A program made the position numbers and the translations under genes. This document shows positions 18,077 to 26,983 of a stretch of DNA of 42,683 bases, piece after piece. Numbering within the stretch: the stretch's first letter is position 1; each line of letters begins with the position of its first letter. Location of the stretch: contig JAQVGF010000003.1 of assembly GCA_028696875.1 (NCBI GenBank), forward strand, positions 1-42,683, in the 5' to 3' direction. Source of the DNA: Dysgonamonadaceae bacterium. Lineage in GTDB: Bacteria; Bacteroidota; Bacteroidia; Bacteroidales; Dysgonomonadaceae. The notes under the pieces are model-generated. The model was given only the letters and a program-made list of their open reading frames with translations, was not told the DNA's origin and searched no databases.

Positions 18077-20896
18077 CTATTCTACGGCATCTTCTTCCCC
18101 CTCAGTCGGCATCATACTCACAATTATTTCATTCTCTTGCGAAAGCAATTCGTTTGCAAATTGTTTCACATCGGCCATTGTTATTGAATTCAATGTGCTT
18201 AGATAATCTGAATAATTATCTTCATTGTAGTAATAATAAGTATCTAAGATATTGAGCCAATAGCTATTCTCTTTCATATTTTCGCTATACTTCTTGTTCA
18301 TGAATTCTTTCACTTTATTGAAGTCAACTTCGCGTGGTCCGTTTGCTGCAATATCACGAAGTTCTTTATGAACAATTGTATTCAGATGCTCCATTTTTGC
18401 AGGATCAGTATCGTATACGATTTGCAAAATCGTTTGATTCTCAGGGTACCGTGCAATATTTCCTCTGGAAGATACTCCGTAGGTTCCGCCTTCATCTTCA
18501 CGAATTTTTTCGGTGTAAACGATGTCCAGAATTTGATCAAACATGCTCATAAGAATTGTGTTCTTCAATGTTCTGTCCATCTTACCGGTAAATGCATTAA
18601 AGACGGATGCTTTTGGGTTTTGCATCTCTCTTTGGAAAATATTTTTTGTTTTACCTGTCTTAACGTCCATTGGCACGTGTAAGAACTCTCCCTCCACAGC
18701 CTCGCCCGGTAATGATGCAAGGTAAGTTAAAACAGCAGGTTTAATTGCTTCTTCGTCGACATTTCCCACGAAAGTGAAAACAAAGCTACCCGGATTAATG
18801 AATATTTGTTTATACATTTTCATGATTTTGTCGTAATCTATCTTTTTTAAATCTGCCAGTTTAGTACGCAACACAATTGGATTGTCTCCGTACAAAGCAT
18901 ACATGGCTGAATCGCTGAAAGCAACCATCGGTTCTGCTTCCACATTTTTAAGTTGCGACTCCATCCGTTCGATAAACGAATCGAAAGCGTCTTTATCGCT
19001 TCTGGGCGATGTGAAATAGAGGTAAATCAACTGCAACATGGTTTCAAAATCTTTGATGGAAGACGATCCTCTAAAGCCTTGAGTGGTCAAAGCAACTGTT
19101 GGGGAAGCAGATGCAGTTTTTCCGGCTAACACTTTGCGCAAATTAGTTACACTAAAGTTTCCAACACCACCTAACGACATAACATTGCTCATCATCTTGC
19201 TGTTTATCGGATCTTGTTCGGCATACGAAGAATATCCGCCAACACTTGACGCGGTCATCAGAATTTGGTCATCTTTAAAATCGGTATTCTTCAAAACAAC
19301 TTTCATGCCGTTAGAAAGAGTCCAAACTGTTGCATCAAGAGCTTCGTTTGTTTCTGTTTTTGTAATTTCGCCGGCAGTAGGAGGTGTTGTGATAAGCGGT
19401 TCATCGGATACTTCTTCTACGTATGCTTCAATTTCCTCTTTCTTCACTTCCTCAACGAGCGCTAAAATCTCGCTTGCGGTAGGATATACCAATTCCTCTT
19501 TTGCAGGTCCTGATATAGAGATAACCATGTTTTTATCTTGAATCAACTGAGCAACTGTTTGGTTGATTGCTTCAACAGGTATGCTTGGAGCAATCATTTT
19601 AATCATGTTGTACTCATATTCAATTCCGGGAAATGGTTCATTGTTGGTGAAGCTACTCACGTATTCTTGCGAATAGACTCTGTTTAGTTGCTTATCTCGG
19701 TTGTTGTAAGAGTTTTCGTAATTTTTAATCGTGTTTTCACGCGCTCTTTCGTATTCCGATTCTGTGAAACCAAACTTCTTCATACGTTCTGTTTCGCGAA
19801 TCATTGCCGATAAGGCATCTTTGATTTTGTCGTCGGCAGATGATGCTGCAACAGTCCATGCATCTTTTGTTTTAGCAACAAAATAGTCACCGTCGTATGC
19901 ATACGCATATGTAAATGGAGCGTTTGGCTTTTGAATTATTTCCTGAAAACGATCATTTATCATGCTCGATGCTACATTTTTAATGTAATTGATCACAAAT
20001 CCGGCTTGCGATAATTTTATTTCGTCCGGTATTGGATCATGTTTGTAGAAAACCATCAGGCTTGTGCGGATAGATTCAGGATCGGTGGCAATAGAAACAA
20101 TGGTTTCTTCATTATCGGGAACGGGATAATATTCGCGTTCTGCGGCATTTTCAGGCATCTCAATTTTTGAGAATAGCTCTTTCACTTTTGCTTCAACTCT
20201 ATCGGGATCAATATCACCAACAATAATTATTCCTTGCAAATCGGGGCGATACCATTTTTCGTAATAATCGCGAATTTCCTGATGCTTGAAGTTATTGATA
20301 ACATCGATGCTACCAATGGGCAATCTATTTGCATACTTGCTGTCTTTGAACATAACAGGGAGCATTTTTTCCCACAAGCGAAACTGTGCACCGCCACGCG
20401 TTCTCCACTCTTCACGAATGACACCGCGTTCACTTTCAATTTCGTCTCCGTCAAGGGCAATTTCGTTTGCCCAATCGTGCAGAATGAGCAGCGCCGAGTC
20501 TACAATCCCTTCGCGTACCACAGGTACATTTGACAGGTAATAAACCGTTTCGTCAAACGATGTATAAGCGTTTACATTTTCGCCAAATTTCACTCCATTT
20601 TCTTCCAGATAATTTAGCATCTCTTTCTTCGGGAAATGGGTGGTGCCATTAAATGCCATATGTTCTAAGAAGTGTGCCAAGCCTGCTTGAGGATCTTCTT
20701 CTTGCATGGAACCCACTTTTTGAGCAATATAAAAATCGGCTCTGTTTTCGGGCAATTTGTTTTGACGAATAAAATAAGTCAGCCCATTTTCAAGTTTTCC
20801 GTAGCGTACTGCCGGATCCATGGGTTGAGGAGGGTTTTGTTGTGCAATTGTTGTTAAACTGATTAACAAAACTGCCAGTAAAGATAATTTTTTCAT
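18077..20896 (-). CDS. M16 family zinc peptidase (pitrilysin/insulinase-like, two-domain)
   Basis: HFLEHMAFNGTTHFP (HxxEH motif), signal peptide, 939 aa with duplicated M16 architecture. Confidence 0.95.
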   Translation of the reverse strand: MKKLSLLAVLLISLTTIAQQNPPQPMDPAVRYGKLENGLTYFIRQNKLPENRADFYIAQKVGSMQEEDPQAGLAHFLEHMAFNGTTHFPKKEMLNYLEENGVKFGENVNAYTSFDETVYYLSNVPVVREGIVDSALLILHDWANEIALDGDEIESERGVIREEWRTRGGAQFRLWEKMLPVMFKDSKYANRLPIGSIDVINNFKHQEIRDYYEKWYRPDLQGIIIVGDIDPDRVEAKVKELFSKIEMPENAAEREYYPVPDNEETIVSIATDPESIRTSLMVFYKHDPIPDEIKLSQAGFVINYIKNVASSMINDRFQEIIQKPNAPFTYAYAYDGDYFVAKTKDAWTVAASSADDKIKDALSAMIRETERMKKFGFTESEYERARENTIKNYENSYNNRDKQLNRVYSQEYVSSFTNNEPFPGIEYEYNMIKMIAPSIPVEAINQTVAQLIQDKNMVISISGPAKEELVYPTASEILALVEEVKKEEIEAYVEEVSDEPLITTPPTAGEITKTETNEALDATVWTLSNGMKVVLKNTDFKDDQILMTASSVGGYSSYAEQDPINSKMMSNVMSLGGVGNFSVTNLRKVLAGKTASASPTVALTTQGFRGSSSIKDFETMLQLIYLYFTSPRSDKDAFDSFIERMESQLKNVEAEPMVAFSDSAMYALYGDNPIVLRTKLADLKKIDYDKIMKMYKQIFINPGSFVFTFVGNVDEEAIKPAVLTYLASLPGEAVEGEFLHVPMDVKTGKTKNIFQREMQNPKASVFNAFTGKMDRTLKNTILMSMFDQILDIVYTEKIREDEGGTYGVSSRGNIARYPENQTILQIVYDTDPAKMEHLNTIVHKELRDIAANGPREVDFNKVKEFMNKKYSENMKENSYWLNILDTYYYYNEDNYSDYLSTLNSITMADVKQFANELLSQENEIIVSMMPTEGEEDAVE

Positions 20897-20923
20897 TGAT
20901 TAAATTTTTTAAGATTAATAAGT

Positions 20924-21790
20924 TTAAATTCGGTCTAATACTATTTTAATTAAATCTTCTATTGATCCTTGATAGTTGGCATTCGATTCCTGAGCTACTC
21001 TGTTGGCAATAATGGAACAAACTGTCATGGCTTTGTGTCCCATGAGCTTGCTCAAACCGGCAAGTGCAGAGCTTTCCATTTCATAATTCGTGATGGAATG
21101 ATCTTCAAATCGAAACGACTCAATTTTGGAATTAAGTTCCGGATCGGCTAATGCCAATCGAACATGTCTGCCTTGTGGTCCATAGAATCCGATTGCAGAA
21201 ATGGTTACACCTTTAATCATATCGTAACCAATCTGATCAACCAACCCTTCATCAGCACTCACCACATATGGCGAGCAATGATAAGGTGACCAATTAACAT
21301 GTTTTTGAAAAGAAAGTTCAAACTCTTCTTCCCTTATTTTCTCCGAATTATTGTAATAATGAATTAGCCCATCAAAACCAATCGATTTTTCGGAAACAAC
21401 AAAAGTGCCCACCGGGCAATGTGGCTGCATTCCACCGGAAGTGCCAACTCGAATCATCGTGAGTTGTTTAAAGTCTTTTTTCACTTCACGTGTTTTGAAA
21501 TCTACATTTGCCAGAGCATCCAATTCTGTAACAACAATATCGATATTATCGGTCCCGATACCGTGGGAAAGAGCTGTTATTCGCTTACCTTTATACATAC
21601 CGGTTACGGTATGGAATTCACGACTTTGAATGTCGAACTCAATAGAATCGAAGAAAGAGGCGGTTAAGGTAACGCGCCCCGGATCGCCCATCATTATTAT
21701 CTTATCTGATAATTGTTCAGGCTTTATATGTAAATGGAAAATGCTTCCATCCGAATTAATTATTAATTCAGATTCAGGTATTACTCTCAT
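20924..21790 (-). CDS. Nucleoside (uridine) phosphorylase
   Basis: MMGDPGRV, GIGTDNIDIVVTELDAL, MIRVGTSGGMQP, NYEMESSALAGLSKLMGHKA: PNP_UDP family motifs. Confidence 0.92.
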   Translation of the reverse strand: MRVIPESELIINSDGSIFHLHIKPEQLSDKIIMMGDPGRVTLTASFFDSIEFDIQSREFHTVTGMYKGKRITALSHGIGTDNIDIVVTELDALANVDFKTREVKKDFKQLTMIRVGTSGGMQPHCPVGTFVVSEKSIGFDGLIHYYNNSEKIREEEFELSFQKHVNWSPYHCSPYVVSADEGLVDQIGYDMIKGVTISAIGFYGPQGRHVRLALADPELNSKIESFRFEDHSITNYEMESSALAGLSKLMGHKAMTVCSIIANRVAQESNANYQGSIEDLIKIVLDRI

Positions 21791-21854
21791 ATTTTCTTTT
21801 GTTTTTAATGGTTCTATTTTATGTGCGATGCGTTTCGTTTTAATGTTTCTCAGC

Positions 21855-21868
21855 CGTTGTATGCAACG
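21855..21868. repeat. Degenerate REP-like hairpin cgttgtatgcaacg followed by tctctat
   Basis: CGTTG-TATG-CAACG stem; right flank TCTCTA resembles the TCTCTAC arm of the 38391-38424 palindrome. Confidence 0.45.
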
Positions 21869-21955
21869 TCTCTATGGGTTTGTTATCAATATACATTGCG
21901 ATTATTCAAGCGCCCACATACCGCAAAACGCATACCCCATATCTCACACCCCAAC

Positions 21956-22945
21956 CTATTTATTTGGAGTAATTTTATCAGAACCCTTTTGTGGTTTAGA
22001 AATAGAATCGCGCATCTCCGTATCGGCCTGGATATTCTTCATGCGATAATAGTCCATAATGCCCATATTGCCCGCTCTAAATGCTTCGGCCATGGCTTTA
22101 GGAACTTCTGCTTCGGCTTCAATAACTTTTGCACGAGCTTCTTGTGCTTTTGCTTTCATTTCTTGCTCCAATGCAATAGCCATTGCCCGACGTTCCTCTG
22201 CGCGCGCTTGCGCAATATTTTTATCGGCTTGTGCCTGGTCAATTTGTAGTACAGCACCAATATTTTTACCTATGTCGATATCGGCAATATCGATGGATAG
22301 AATTTCAAATGCGGTTCCCGCATCCAATCCCTTTTTTAGAACCAGCTTAGAGATAGAATCCGGATTCTCTAATACCGACTTGTGCGATGCTGCAGAACCA
22401 ATAGAGGAAACAATACCTTCGCCTACGCGCGCTAAGATAGTCTCTTCTCCGGCTCCTCCTACTAATTGTTTGATGTTTGCACGAACTGTAACGCGGGCTT
22501 TAGCAATAAGCTGAATTCCGTCAATAGCCACTGCGGTAACGGGCGGTGTATCAATAACCTTGGGGTTTACTGACATTTGAACAGCTTGCAAAACATCTCT
22601 ACCAGCCAGGTCAATGGCTGTTCCCATTTGGAATGACAAGTCGATGTTTGCTTTGGATGCCGAAACCAATGCATGAACAACTTTCTCCACGTGTCCTCCG
22701 GCCAAATAGTGAGCTTCCAGATCATCGCGCGTTATGTTTTTGAGCCCTGCCTTGTGGGCTTCAATCATTGCATAAACAATGGTGCGTGGCGGAACTCTTC
22801 GCAATCGCATCAAGAATAACTGTACCAACGAAATATGTACTCCCGCCGACAGTGCGTTTATCCATAAGAAAAACGGTACGTAATAGAAAAAAATGATTAC
22901 TACAAACAGAACCGCTGCTGCAGCCATAAAAAGTGTAAATTCCAT
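21956..22945 (-). CDS. floA: Flotillin-like protein FloA
   Basis: N-terminal TM hairpin, [82 protein letters not shown]. Confidence 0.92.
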   Translation of the reverse strand: MEFTLFMAAAAVLFVVIIFFYYVPFFLWINALSAGVHISLVQLFLMRLRRVPPRTIVYAMIEAHKAGLKNITRDDLEAHYLAGGHVEKVVHALVSASKANIDLSFQMGTAIDLAGRDVLQAVQMSVNPKVIDTPPVTAVAIDGIQLIAKARVTVRANIKQLVGGAGEETILARVGEGIVSSIGSAASHKSVLENPDSISKLVLKKGLDAGTAFEILSIDIADIDIGKNIGAVLQIDQAQADKNIAQARAEERRAMAIALEQEMKAKAQEARAKVIEAEAEVPKAMAEAFRAGNMGIMDYYRMKNIQADTEMRDSISKPQKGSDKITPNK

Positions 22946-22994
22946 AATATTTATTTTTAGTGTTTATGAATTATTTTAGTTTATTATTCCAAAA

Positions 22995-23480
22995 TTATAC
23001 AGATGTGGTAACTTTAGCAACAAGTACATTTGACCACTCAACTTTAATCACCTCTACTTCTGTTTCCTCGTCAATCATTTCGCCATCAATTGATTTTGCT
23101 TCAACGGTCAAACCGTTGATGGAAACTTTCCCGATAGGGTTTAGACGTGAAATTGTGATTCCTGTGTCTCCTATATTGATTTTTTTTAAATCAGAAACAT
23201 CCACTGTCGAATCAATATTTGTGTTGAGCGCAATACGTCTAAGGGATTTTGATTTGACCAGGAAAAGGAAGCTCCCCATTATCAAGAATACTGTTATTAG
23301 CAGTGTGAAGTTTCCTGCCGATGCGCCCATGTACTTGTAAGCATATAGAATTCCGCCCGCAATAAAAACTATTCCGGCTATTCCGGAAATGGTAATCCCG
23401 GGAATCAGGAATATTTCTACTAAGAGAAAAATAATTCCCAATAGAATTATTATTGCTATAATTATGATATTAAAAGTCAT
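22995..23480 (-). CDS. NfeD family protein
   Basis: Hydrophobic N-terminus followed by an OB-like domain (GDTGITISRLNPIGKVSINGLTVEAKSIDGEMIDEETEVEVIKVEWSNVLV); adjacent to floA. Confidence 0.9.
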   Translation of the reverse strand: MTFNIIIIAIIILLGIIFLLVEIFLIPGITISGIAGIVFIAGGILYAYKYMGASAGNFTLLITVFLIMGSFLFLVKSKSLRRIALNTNIDSTVDVSDLKKINIGDTGITISRLNPIGKVSINGLTVEAKSIDGEMIDEETEVEVIKVEWSNVLVAKVTTSV

Positions 23481-23485
23481 GTCAA

Positions 23486-24916
23486 TTATGGTTGTGAATT
23501 AATATATTGTATCTCTTCGTTTCGTGCAACTGTTTCTGTCGCTTTCCATTGATCGAATAGTTCGCTAACCCTTTTTTCCATATAAAGAATTTCTACTCCT
23601 AAGGGAGTTGAAACATTTGATGCAGACGCTGCATATTGCTCTCGTTTTTCATCCAGTTGTTTAGATAACTCTTCGAATTCTCTCTTTGCATCCCTTGCTC
23701 GTATAAAATATTCTCTTGCACTGAAACTTTTAAAGTCGGCAAGCTGATGATAGGTATAATCATTGTTGATAACAAAATCAAAATCTGCTGCCGTGTCTGT
23801 GATCTTATTACTTCTTTTTGAAGCTATATCCCGCAAGGATGAATAATCTTTATCGGTTCTCCACGAATCTTGAATACTGCTAATTTTTGCACGATTCGCC
23901 AGTATCTTTTCGTCATCCGATTGAATTAGTAAAACTTCTTGATTTGGAATGAATGTGTACACACATACTTGCCCTTCGGGCTGATAGCGATCGCTGGCAA
24001 ACCATCCGATTCCTTTCTTTTCGTCAATCACCATCATATAATCGTTAAACGGTGAATTGAAAGGCATATTCATCTGATTGGGAGTTAAGTAAGTGTTAGA
24101 GTTTAAGTTTAACCGCGAAGCGTACAAATCGTAACCCCCAATGGTTTCGTGGCCTTTGGTAGCAAAATAGATAGTCAGTCCATCCGACATAATAAATGGA
24201 TAGGCTTGGTCTTTGGCATCACTAATTGGAGCAGGTAACATCTTTTCGTTCCCGAAATTTTCCAGCATCTTTTCCATGGTGTAAAGTGTGGAACCGCGCT
24301 CTGTTGCAAAACGCGAGAAATAGACTTTTGTCTTTCGTTCGTTCATAAAAACTACCGAATTATCCTCGTTCCAACCATCATCGAAAAAATCACGTGCCCA
24401 CTCTAATGAACCACCGCTTTCACTCAGATTATACGCGCTCAGGAGATCTCTTTTGCTTACTACAATGCTGTCGATTATTTGGATATCTTCTGTACGGCCG
24501 TTCATTCGTCGAAGCCGATCTGCATATTCACGCTCCTTTTCCAATTCGGCCAATGCTTCTTTGTTGCGACGCATTGCTTTCTCGAATGCCGCAAACTGCT
24601 TTTCTGCATCATCAAACTTATATTGCATTGCATAGAGTCGACCCAGATAAAGCGTAGCTTCGTGAATGCGTTTTTTTGAAGCAACGGTCAAAGAGTGTTC
24701 TGCTGTTTCTATGTCGCCGGTTTTTAAAGCGGCAATACCAAGCAATTTATTTATTGTGGCATCTGCCGGATCGTTCTCAAAATCTATTTTCAGGACAGAT
24801 TTAGCCTGCTCGTAATTTCCTTCTTCAAAAAGTTTCATTGCCTCTTCCGAAACCTGACCAAATGCCCAAGCCGGGAAAAACAGAATCATTAAGAATATAA
24901 GCTTATATAATTTCAT
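23486..24916 (-). CDS. TPR plus PD40/WD40-like propeller periplasmic protein
   Basis: N-terminal TPR (EEGNYEQAKSVLKIDFENDPADATINKLLGIAAL) and PD40-like motifs (AYPFIMSDGLTIYFATKGHETIGGYDLYAS). Confidence 0.8.
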   Translation of the reverse strand: MKLYKLIFLMILFFPAWAFGQVSEEAMKLFEEGNYEQAKSVLKIDFENDPADATINKLLGIAALKTGDIETAEHSLTVASKKRIHEATLYLGRLYAMQYKFDDAEKQFAAFEKAMRRNKEALAELEKEREYADRLRRMNGRTEDIQIIDSIVVSKRDLLSAYNLSESGGSLEWARDFFDDGWNEDNSVVFMNERKTKVYFSRFATERGSTLYTMEKMLENFGNEKMLPAPISDAKDQAYPFIMSDGLTIYFATKGHETIGGYDLYASRLNLNSNTYLTPNQMNMPFNSPFNDYMMVIDEKKGIGWFASDRYQPEGQVCVYTFIPNQEVLLIQSDDEKILANRAKISSIQDSWRTDKDYSSLRDIASKRSNKITDTAADFDFVINNDYTYHQLADFKSFSAREYFIRARDAKREFEELSKQLDEKREQYAASASNVSTPLGVEILYMEKRVSELFDQWKATETVARNEEIQYINSQP

Positions 24917-25148
24917 TCCAATAATGCATAGTTCTAATCTTCAAAGATAATAATATACTTTTTAAATAACGTTACAATCCGTGTAAATATACTATAAATC
25001 ATGATTAAAAAGAGTTCTCTTTCATTTACTTCTGTCTAAGGAATGAAGCAATCAGTTCAATTTAGTGCATTGATGAATTACAATTGTGTGAAATCTATAT
25101 TGGAGCATACATCACAATATTTTTTGTTACTGAGCTTGTCAGTGTAAA

Positions 25149-25176
25149 TTTTCAACTTCCCATTTTCCATTTTCAA
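25149..25176. repeat. Degenerate heptamer array, 4 units, upstream of guaA
   Basis: ttttcaa|cttccca|ttttcca|ttttcaa. Confidence 0.6.
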
Positions 25177-25200
25177 TTAAAATACCATATCTTTTTTTCT

Positions 25201-25208
25201 TATATTTG
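25201..25208 (+). promoter_or_regulatory. Candidate Bacteroidota -7 element TATATTTG upstream of guaA
   Basis: Matches TAnnTTTG, 21 nt before the ATG at 25229; no clear -33 element seen. Confidence 0.45.
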
Positions 25209-25228
25209 CACCTTAAAACTTGCAAATT

Positions 25229-26746
25229 ATGGATGAAAAAATAATTATTCTTGATTTCGGTTCTCAAACTACTCAACTTATCGGACGAAGAATTCGCGAA
25301 TTGAATACGTTTTGTGAAATAGTTCCTTTCAACAAATTCCCGTTTGAAGATAAAACCGTTAAAGGAGTAATCCTTTCCGGTAGTCCTTTTTCTGTAAACG
25401 ATAAAGAAGCGTTTAAAACCGATCTTTCGGAGATTAGAGGGAAATATCCTGTTTTAGGAATATGTTATGGAGCTCAACTTATAGCTCAAACTGAAGGAGC
25501 AAAAGTGATAAAAACAGACTCCAGAGAATATGGACGTGCCAAATTAAGCACGCACGTTGACGACCAATTATTTAAAGATGTTTTGAATTTATCAACCGTT
25601 TGGATGTCACACGGAGACTCCATTACCAATTTGCCCAATCATTTGCAACTTATCGCTTCAACAGAAGATGTTGAAGTCGCAGCCTATCGTGTATCAGATG
25701 AACTCACGTGGGGAGTTCAATTTCACCCTGAAGTGGTTCACACCGACGAAGGAGTTAAATTGCTCTCCAACTTTTTAGATATTTGTGGTTGCAAGAGAGA
25801 TTGGACACCTGCTTCATTTGTAAAATCGACTCTGAAAAATCTAAAAGAAGAATTAGGCAACGATAAAGTTATTTTAGCTCTTTCCGGCGGTGTAGATTCA
25901 TCCGTTACTGCTGTTTTGTTGCACCAAGCCATCGGTAAAAACTTAACCTGCGTTTTTGTGGATCATGGTTTGCTTCGCAAAAATGAATTTGAAGATGTGC
26001 TCACCGATTACGAGCATCTGGGATTAAACGTGATTGGAGTAAATGCAAAAGATATATTTTACAAAGAGCTGAGCGGTGTAACCGATCCGGAAGAAAAACG
26101 AAAAATTATTGGAAAAGGTTTTATCGATATTTTCGATGAAGAAGCGCACAAACTAAAAGATATAAAGTGGTTGGCACAAGGAACAATCTATCCAGATATT
26201 ATCGAATCACTTTCAATAACGGGAACCGTTATCAAAAGCCATCACAATGTGGGTGGTCTTCCTGAAAAAATGAATCTTAAACTTTGCGAGCCGCTAAAGT
26301 TACTTTTCAAAGATGAAGTTAGAAAAATCGGTCTTGAATTAGGTATGGAACCTCATCTGATTCATCGCCATCCTTTTCCCGGTCCGGGATTGGGAATTCG
26401 GATTTTAGGTGAAATCACTCCCGATAAAGTACGAATTGCACAAGAAGCGGATCACATTTTTATTTCGAATCTTCGAAAAGCAAATTTATACAATAAAGTG
26501 TGGCAAGCAGGAGCTATTTTGTTGCCTGTGCAATCCGTCGGCGTGATGGGCGATCAACGAACATATGAAAACACCATTGCACTGCGTGCGGTCACCTCAG
26601 TTGATGCCATGACAGCAGATTGGGCGCAACTCCCGTATGAATTTCTTGCAAAAGTATCCAATGAAATTATCAATAAAGTGAAAGGAGTGAACCGCGTGGT
26701 GTATGATATTTCGTCGAAACCGCCGGCAACGATTGAGTGGGAATAA
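25229..26746 (+). CDS. guaA: GMP synthase (glutamine-hydrolysing)
   Basis: GATase motif [30 protein letters not shown]-loop, C-terminal [15 protein letters not shown]. The ORF track starts at TTG 25220; the ATG at 25229 is preferred. Confidence 0.98.
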   Translation: MDEKIIILDFGSQTTQLIGRRIRELNTFCEIVPFNKFPFEDKTVKGVILSGSPFSVNDKEAFKTDLSEIRGKYPVLGICYGAQLIAQTEGAKVIKTDSREYGRAKLSTHVDDQLFKDVLNLSTVWMSHGDSITNLPNHLQLIASTEDVEVAAYRVSDELTWGVQFHPEVVHTDEGVKLLSNFLDICGCKRDWTPASFVKSTLKNLKEELGNDKVILALSGGVDSSVTAVLLHQAIGKNLTCVFVDHGLLRKNEFEDVLTDYEHLGLNVIGVNAKDIFYKELSGVTDPEEKRKIIGKGFIDIFDEEAHKLKDIKWLAQGTIYPDIIESLSITGTVIKSHHNVGGLPEKMNLKLCEPLKLLFKDEVRKIGLELGMEPHLIHRHPFPGPGLGIRILGEITPDKVRIAQEADHIFISNLRKANLYNKVWQAGAILLPVQSVGVMGDQRTYENTIALRAVTSVDAMTADWAQLPYEFLAKVSNEIINKVKGVNRVVYDISSKPPATIEWE

Positions 26747-26747
26747 A

Positions 26748-26775
26748 GGGAGTTAAGAATTAAGAATTAAGAACA
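26748..26775. repeat. Degenerate heptamer array, 4 units, immediately after the guaA stop
   Basis: gggagtt|aagaatt|aagaatt|aagaaca. Confidence 0.7.
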
Positions 26776-26791
26776 AATGCTCATAGACTCT

Positions 26792-26817
26792 GTAGGGGCA
26801 ATCCCTTGCGGTTACCC
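26792..26817. repeat. REP-like hairpin gtaggggcaatcccttgcggttaccc
   Basis: GGGGCAA...TTACCC imperfect stem in the same intergenic region as another REP-like element. Confidence 0.45.
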
Positions 26818-26868
26818 TCTGCTTATTTTTGAGACTTTTTGAATCTTTCTCCATAAACAGTGTATCCG

Positions 26869-26897
26869 CTGGCGCGGGTTTGAAACCCGTGTCTGCC
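26869..26897 (+). repeat. REP-like hairpin element, GCTGGCGC family
   Basis: gctggcgCGGGTTTgaAACCCGtgtctgcc; same frame as copies at 7094-7146 and 17583-17645. Confidence 0.65.
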
Positions 26898-26983
26898 GTA
26901 GGCAAAAAATTGCATGTTGCACATATTTTAATGATATTAGCGACACAACATTAAGTCGCACTCCAAGATAAAAGATTTAGCAA

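Noticed and set aside
18334-20857. Multiple + strand ORFs inside the M16 peptidase gene
   Set aside because: All overlap a well-supported CDS on the other strand; no motifs, no plausible starts.
26940-26959. Weak GCGAC...GTCGC stem downstream of the HD-protein gene
   Set aside because: Five-bp stem with a 10-nt loop and no T-tract; not enough for a terminator call.
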